Shown: in pieces, positions 5,920-6,078 of the stretch | How the letters are laid out: each line of letters opens with the position of its first letter | Position numbering within the stretch: the first letter of the stretch is position 1 | From: Phycisphaeraceae bacterium | GTDB lineage: Bacteria; Planctomycetota; Phycisphaerae; Phycisphaerales; Phycisphaeraceae | Length of the DNA stretch: 6,078 nucleotides | Reading direction: 5' to 3' | NCBI GenBank assembly: GCA_029260675.1 | Contig: JAJDCV010000013.1 | Location: 1-6,078, forward strand | Translations under genes and position numbers: made by a program | The notes under the pieces: generated by a model | What the model was told of the DNA's origin: nothing | What the model saw: only the letters and a program-made list of their open reading frames with translations | Databases searched by the model: none

Positions 5920-6078
5920 TTAGGTCTTCGCTCGCTTGGGATCCAGCCGATGCCGCAGTGCGTCGCCCAGGAAGTTTAGGCCCATCAGGGTCAGCCCCAG
6001 CAGCAGGCAGGGGAACAATAGCAGCCACCACTCGACTTTATCGGCATGCGTCGCCAGCTTGTGCAATTGTGGCAGCCC
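5920..6078 (-). CDS. C-terminal end of a second OppC-like ABC permease (partial)
   Basis: The last 52 codons and a TAA stop are present; the gene enters from the right edge. The fragment has a hydrophobic helix beginning VEWWLLLFPCLLLG and closes with NFLGDALRHRLDPKRAKT. GDALR..LDP near the C-terminus is the signature end of OppC/DppC-type permeases, and the WW before the last helix matches the same place in the downstream oppC (YWWQMA). The two ends share the WW, LN, GDALR and LDPK positions but differ elsewhere, so they are paralogues, not a recent copy. The gene stops 35 bases before the oppA start on the same strand, so it is probably in the same operon. This suggests an importer locus with two OppC-type subunits, or two adjacent importers fused into one transcription unit. 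Family is clear from the ending; the substrate is unknown. Confidence 0.85.
   Translation of the reverse strand, partial: GLPQLHKLATHADKVEWWLLLFPCLLLGLTLMGLNFLGDALRHRLDPKRAKT

Noticed and set aside
5885..6031. Longer N-terminus for the OppA-like protein
   Set aside because: It would overlap the upstream permease gene and place 49 unrelated residues before a normal lipoprotein signal peptide; the strong ribosome site supports 5884.
1..6078. tRNA, rRNA, CRISPR arrays and insertion sequences
   Set aside because: No cloverleaf-like segment, regular spaced repeats, transposase-like protein or terminal repeats were seen; nearly all of the window is explained by coding sequence.

Overview
The window looks like bacterial chromosome of moderately high GC with tightly packed genes. 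The CGATCG- and ATC-rich codon use, a short lipoprotein with a Tyr/His-rich tail and a probable c-type cytochrome end next to a peptide transporter would fit a member of the Planctomycetota (perhaps Phycisphaerae). That placement is an inference from style, not from a marker gene.

Left part (1-863, plus strand): the window opens with the last 22 codons of a gene ending in a heme-c attachment motif (CLNCH), so probably a cytochrome c-type protein. About 200 bases of non-coding DNA follow, with a candidate promoter and a small inverted repeat. Next is a 196-residue predicted lipoprotein of unknown function whose C-terminal tail is very rich in Tyr and His.

Middle (864-987): a 124-base convergent intergenic region with two inverted repeats. 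These are candidates for a two-way transcription stop, but neither has a T tract.

Right part (988-6078, minus strand): an operon for an Opp/Dpp-type peptide (or nickel/other solute) ABC importer, read from right to left. It consists of the C-terminal end of an OppC-like permease (entering from beyond the window), a lipoprotein solute-binding protein (OppA-like), permease OppB-like, permease OppC-like and ATPase OppD-like. Gaps are 35 bases, 4 bases, a 4-base overlap, and 67 bases. The binding protein is predicted to be lipid-anchored and to deliver ligand to the OppB/OppC channel, with OppD powering transport. No second ATPase (OppF) is present downstream, so it must lie upstream or elsewhere, or OppD acts as a homodimer. 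The extra permease end upstream of oppA means the locus encodes at least two OppC-type permeases.

Nothing here is clearly a new system. The points most worth a second look are the loss of three of the four usual cluster-binding cysteines in the OppD C-terminal domain, the second OppC-like permease directly upstream of oppA, the Tyr/His tail of the small lipoprotein, the heme-motif gene end, and a roughly 3.5-fold excess of GATC across the window.
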